Source of the DNA: Spinellus fusiger
Lineage: Eukaryota > Mucoromycota > Mucoromycetes > Mucorales > Phycomycetaceae
Direction: 5' to 3'
DNA: 64,000 bases
Assembly (NCBI GenBank): GCA_025094145.1
Contig: JALLLS010000117.1
Span: 20,570-84,569 of the forward strand
Position numbers and translations under genes: made by a program. The notes beneath the pieces are model-generated. The model saw nothing but the letters and a program-made list of their open reading frames with translations. It was not told where the DNA came from and did no database searches. Positions 61,901 to 64,000 of this stretch are shown here, piece after piece (the stretch's first letter is position 1; every line of letters starts with the position of its first letter).

Positions 61901-61964
61901 TCTAACAACAGCTTATACACAGAAGAGAGTGGCTACATTCTATCCACGACTTTACACTGTTACA

Positions 61965-62155
61965 ATTCAAATTTTTATTTTATTTTTGGGTGTTGATTGC
62001 TATTCGCGCATTGAGCATGTTAGCCATCCTATGAAAACTTTTGAACAATTAAGATATACATATAAACACTTCAAATACAAAAGTGGAAAAATAAATAAAT
62101 GCAAGAAAAAAGAAACAGAAAGATAAGAGTATATAAAACCTCGAAATGAGGAAAA
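61965..62155. repeat. Dispersed repeat, copy 2 (partner at 11700-11885)
   Basis: TAGCCATCCTATGA, AAGATATACATA, TTCAAATACAAAA, AAGATAAGAGTATATAAAAC and CTCGAAATGAGG parallel the copy at 11.7 kb. It lies just outside the right end of element B. Confidence 0.7.
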
Positions 62156-62257
62156 AAATGAAGAGAAATAAGAGATGATGGTAAATGACAATGCAGACAT
62201 AGACATTAGTTTTGGGTTAAATCCCACAAGCTTTCAATAGACCAAAGATTGGTCTGT

Positions 62258-62394
62258 CTATAAGTCTTGTTGGGTGTGTTGATTGTCTCTCTCGACTCCT
62301 TCCATGGCTGAGTCAGACCCAAATGCCTGGAGGGCTTCTTTTTCAAGGGTGGAGGTAGGGCTGGTGACTGTGTTCTTGGCCTTTTTGCGATTTG
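62258..62394 (-). other. Coding-like fragment flanking element C
   Basis: The minus strand reads KKAKNTVTSPTSTLEKEALQ, AFGSDSAMEGVERDN and a stop at 62258. Its upstream end is cut by the Tc1 insertion at 62395. On the other side of the insertion (63758 onward, minus strand) an open segment DPICCYSALTQEHNRH ends at a donor-like GTAAGG. The two may be parts of one gene or older element. I do not recognise either. Confidence 0.25.
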
Positions 62395-62396
62395 TA

Positions 62397-63757
62397 CAGT
62401 AGGGTCAAAAAAACAAGGGACATGTCAAATTCGGACAACAATTTTACCCTTGAAATAACTTTTTATTAAATATTCTATATTTATCGCTTTTTCACTATAA
62501 TATCTACCACGTCTAGCACCACTGAACGACCCATGAGACCTCTTGGAAACAGGAAAAATATTGATGACTTTACTCATTGTCTCATTGCTCAAGAGGCCAC
62601 CGTAAATGGGACTAGCCAGTCTGCCATTTCTGCTAGGCTTGGAGTTTTTCAACAGTCTGTTTCCTGTATCTTAAAGAAATCCAAGGAAACTGGATGCTTC
62701 AAGGCCAAAAAAAGTACTGGAATCAAGCCCATTCTTAATGAGAGGGACGATAGAGAGGCTAGAAGCGAAGTAGAAAGGGATTCATTCCAGACAATGAATC
62801 AGCTTCGTAAGATGGCCACCAAAGTGTCCAAGAACACATTCAAGAAAATGATGAAGAAGCTTGGTCTGTTCTCTTACAGAGTGGTTAAGAAATCTCATTT
62901 CACTATTAAACACAAGAAGTTGATACTTGCCTGAGCTAAGGCCCACCTCCATTGGACTGAGGAAGACTAGAAGACAGTCATCTGGTTCGATGAGTCAAAG
63001 TACCAGCTGATTAGCAGTAACAGTCGTACCAGACTAGTGCTCAGGAAGGAGGGGCTACTCCCAGATAATGTAAAGCCGACGATGAAGTTTGGTAGTGGTA
63101 GTGGTGGTGGTGTGATGTTGTGGGGTTCTCTTTTCTGGTGAAGGTGTTTGAAGGTTGGCGCCTGTGAAAGGCAGTATAGACAGTTGGAGATACATTGAGA
63201 TCTTAAAGGAGAATTAATGCCCTGAGCTGGCTCAAATCAAGGCACTGAATCCAGAGGTATGTTGTGTTCTTCAAGAAGACAATGCTAACTGTCATAAAAG
63301 CAAAGAGTCCAGGTTGTGGAAGGCATAGGAGAGCATTGCCACTATGTAGGGGTGGCCCCCACAAAGCCCCGACCTGAACACAAAGAGCATTTATGGGAGG
63401 AGCTAGATAGGGTTATTAGAAAGAGGATGACCCCAAGAAGTACTCTTCAAGATTTGAAGGTGCTCTTGTTGGAAGAATGGGAAATAATTCCCAAAGACAC
63501 TACAGATGGCCTCATTGCCAGCATGCATCGGAGATGTAGGGCTGTCATTAAAGCCAAGGGTAGAAACACCAAATATTAAGGGTTTCCACCCAAGAAATTT
63601 GTATATATTATCCGGTTGACCTTCTTTATAGTTCATTCAATTTTCGAGTCTCTACTGTGTGCCTAATGTATGTTTTTATGACAAAGAATAAGTATTTTCT
63701 ATTACAGAAGCATACCGAAAAATGAAAAGTGTCCCTTGTTTTTTTTTACACCCACTG
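62397..63757 (+). mobile_element. Tc1/mariner element C, complete TIRs and TA duplication
   Basis: The left end CAGTAGGGTCAAAAAAACAA then GGGACA and the right end (reverse complement CAGTGGGTGTAAAAAAAAAC then AAGGGACA) are terminal inverted repeats typical of Tc1-like elements. TA flanks both sides (62395-62396, 63758-63759). The length is about 1.36 kb, with a plus-strand transposase frame inside. Confidence 0.85.
62533..63579 (+). pseudogene. Tc1/mariner transposase pseudogene (element C)
   Basis: The first 133 codons are intact from ATG 62533, including the helix-turn-helix region (TSQSAISARLGVFQQSVSCI) and FKKMMKKLGLFSYRVVKK. Stops then appear (TGA after LILA at 62934, TAG after TEED). 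The catalytic blocks are still readable: VIWFDESKYQL (first Asp), GGGVMLWGSLFW, VLQEDNANCHKSKESRLW (second Asp) and, after a shift, EHLWEELDRVIRKR and RRCRAVIKAKGRNTKY-stop at 63579. The SPDLN motif and the EHLW motif lie in different frames. It is inactive. Confidence 0.85.
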
Positions 63758-64000
63758 TATTGTAGAAATTTAAATAACCTTACCAATGTCGATTGTGTTC
63801 TTGAGTCAAAGCACTGTAGCAGCATATTGGATCAGTAACATTGTATATAGTGCATTGAAGAATAATTCTTAGTATTATACTTATATAGGGCTTTAATTAT
63901 TATTCAAATTTGTCAAAAGACGATTTCAAGCAATGTCAAAGATGCCAAGTAAAAATATCTAAAACATATTAGTGAGAAACAATAGTAATAAATTGACAAA
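63758..64000. other. Window end, no clear gene
   Basis: AT-rich sequence beyond element C. Only the short coding-like minus-strand segment noted with the 62258-62394 fragment is seen. Confidence 0.5.

Overview
The window looks like nuclear DNA of a filamentous early-diverging fungus, most probably Mucoromycota; I do not assign a genus. The grounds are many short GT-AG introns (about 44-125 nt is typical), small compact genes, AT-rich spacers full of microsatellites, a fungal lysine-pathway gene (saccharopine reductase) and a mobile-element mix of Tc1/mariner DNA transposons plus remnants of what appears to be the Fanzor family, the eukaryotic TnpB relatives. Gene identities come from motif and family recognition of the conceptual proteins. 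No database search was run.

Layout. 0.4-9.8 kb: a Ran1/Ksp1-type protein kinase (+), a histidine-phosphatase-superfamily enzyme (+) and a six-exon alpha/beta hydrolase (-). 9.8-29.8 kb: a gene-poor AT-rich block holding one SAM-dependent methyltransferase gene (-, 17.8-19.2 kb), a complete but dead Tc1/mariner element with TIRs and TA duplication (24.2-25.5 kb), a decayed Fanzor-like element ending in a hairpin (26.3-27.1 kb) and a probable LTR (27.8 kb). 29.9-53.8 kb: the gene-rich core with YAE1, ISD11, a small coiled-coil protein, ALG1, a STE20-type kinase, NOP12, mitochondrial IDH2, LYS9 and the importin KAP123. 53.8-64 kb: one large C2-domain class-3 lipase (diacylglycerol-lipase type) surrounded by mobile-element debris: two more Fanzor-like remnants, two Tc1/mariner elements and several repeats that have partners elsewhere in the window.

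How the genes relate. They are mostly unlinked housekeeping functions: Fe-S cluster assembly (ISD11, and YAE1 for Rli1 maturation), N-glycosylation (ALG1), ribosome biogenesis and nuclear import (NOP12, KAP123), the TCA cycle and lysine synthesis (IDH2 and LYS9, adjacent on one strand), signalling kinases and lipid hydrolases. No metabolic cluster is evident.

The most interesting material is the Fanzor-like family. Three fragments show the C-terminal zinc-ribbon/RuvC-III signature (Cys pairs followed by W-x-[RK]-D). Two of them end in the same 17-bp-arm hairpin, whose arms differ between copies by a compensatory base-pair change. This points to a conserved RNA or transposon-end structure. Exon coordinates below were worked out by hand from splice sites and reading-frame continuity and should be treated as models.
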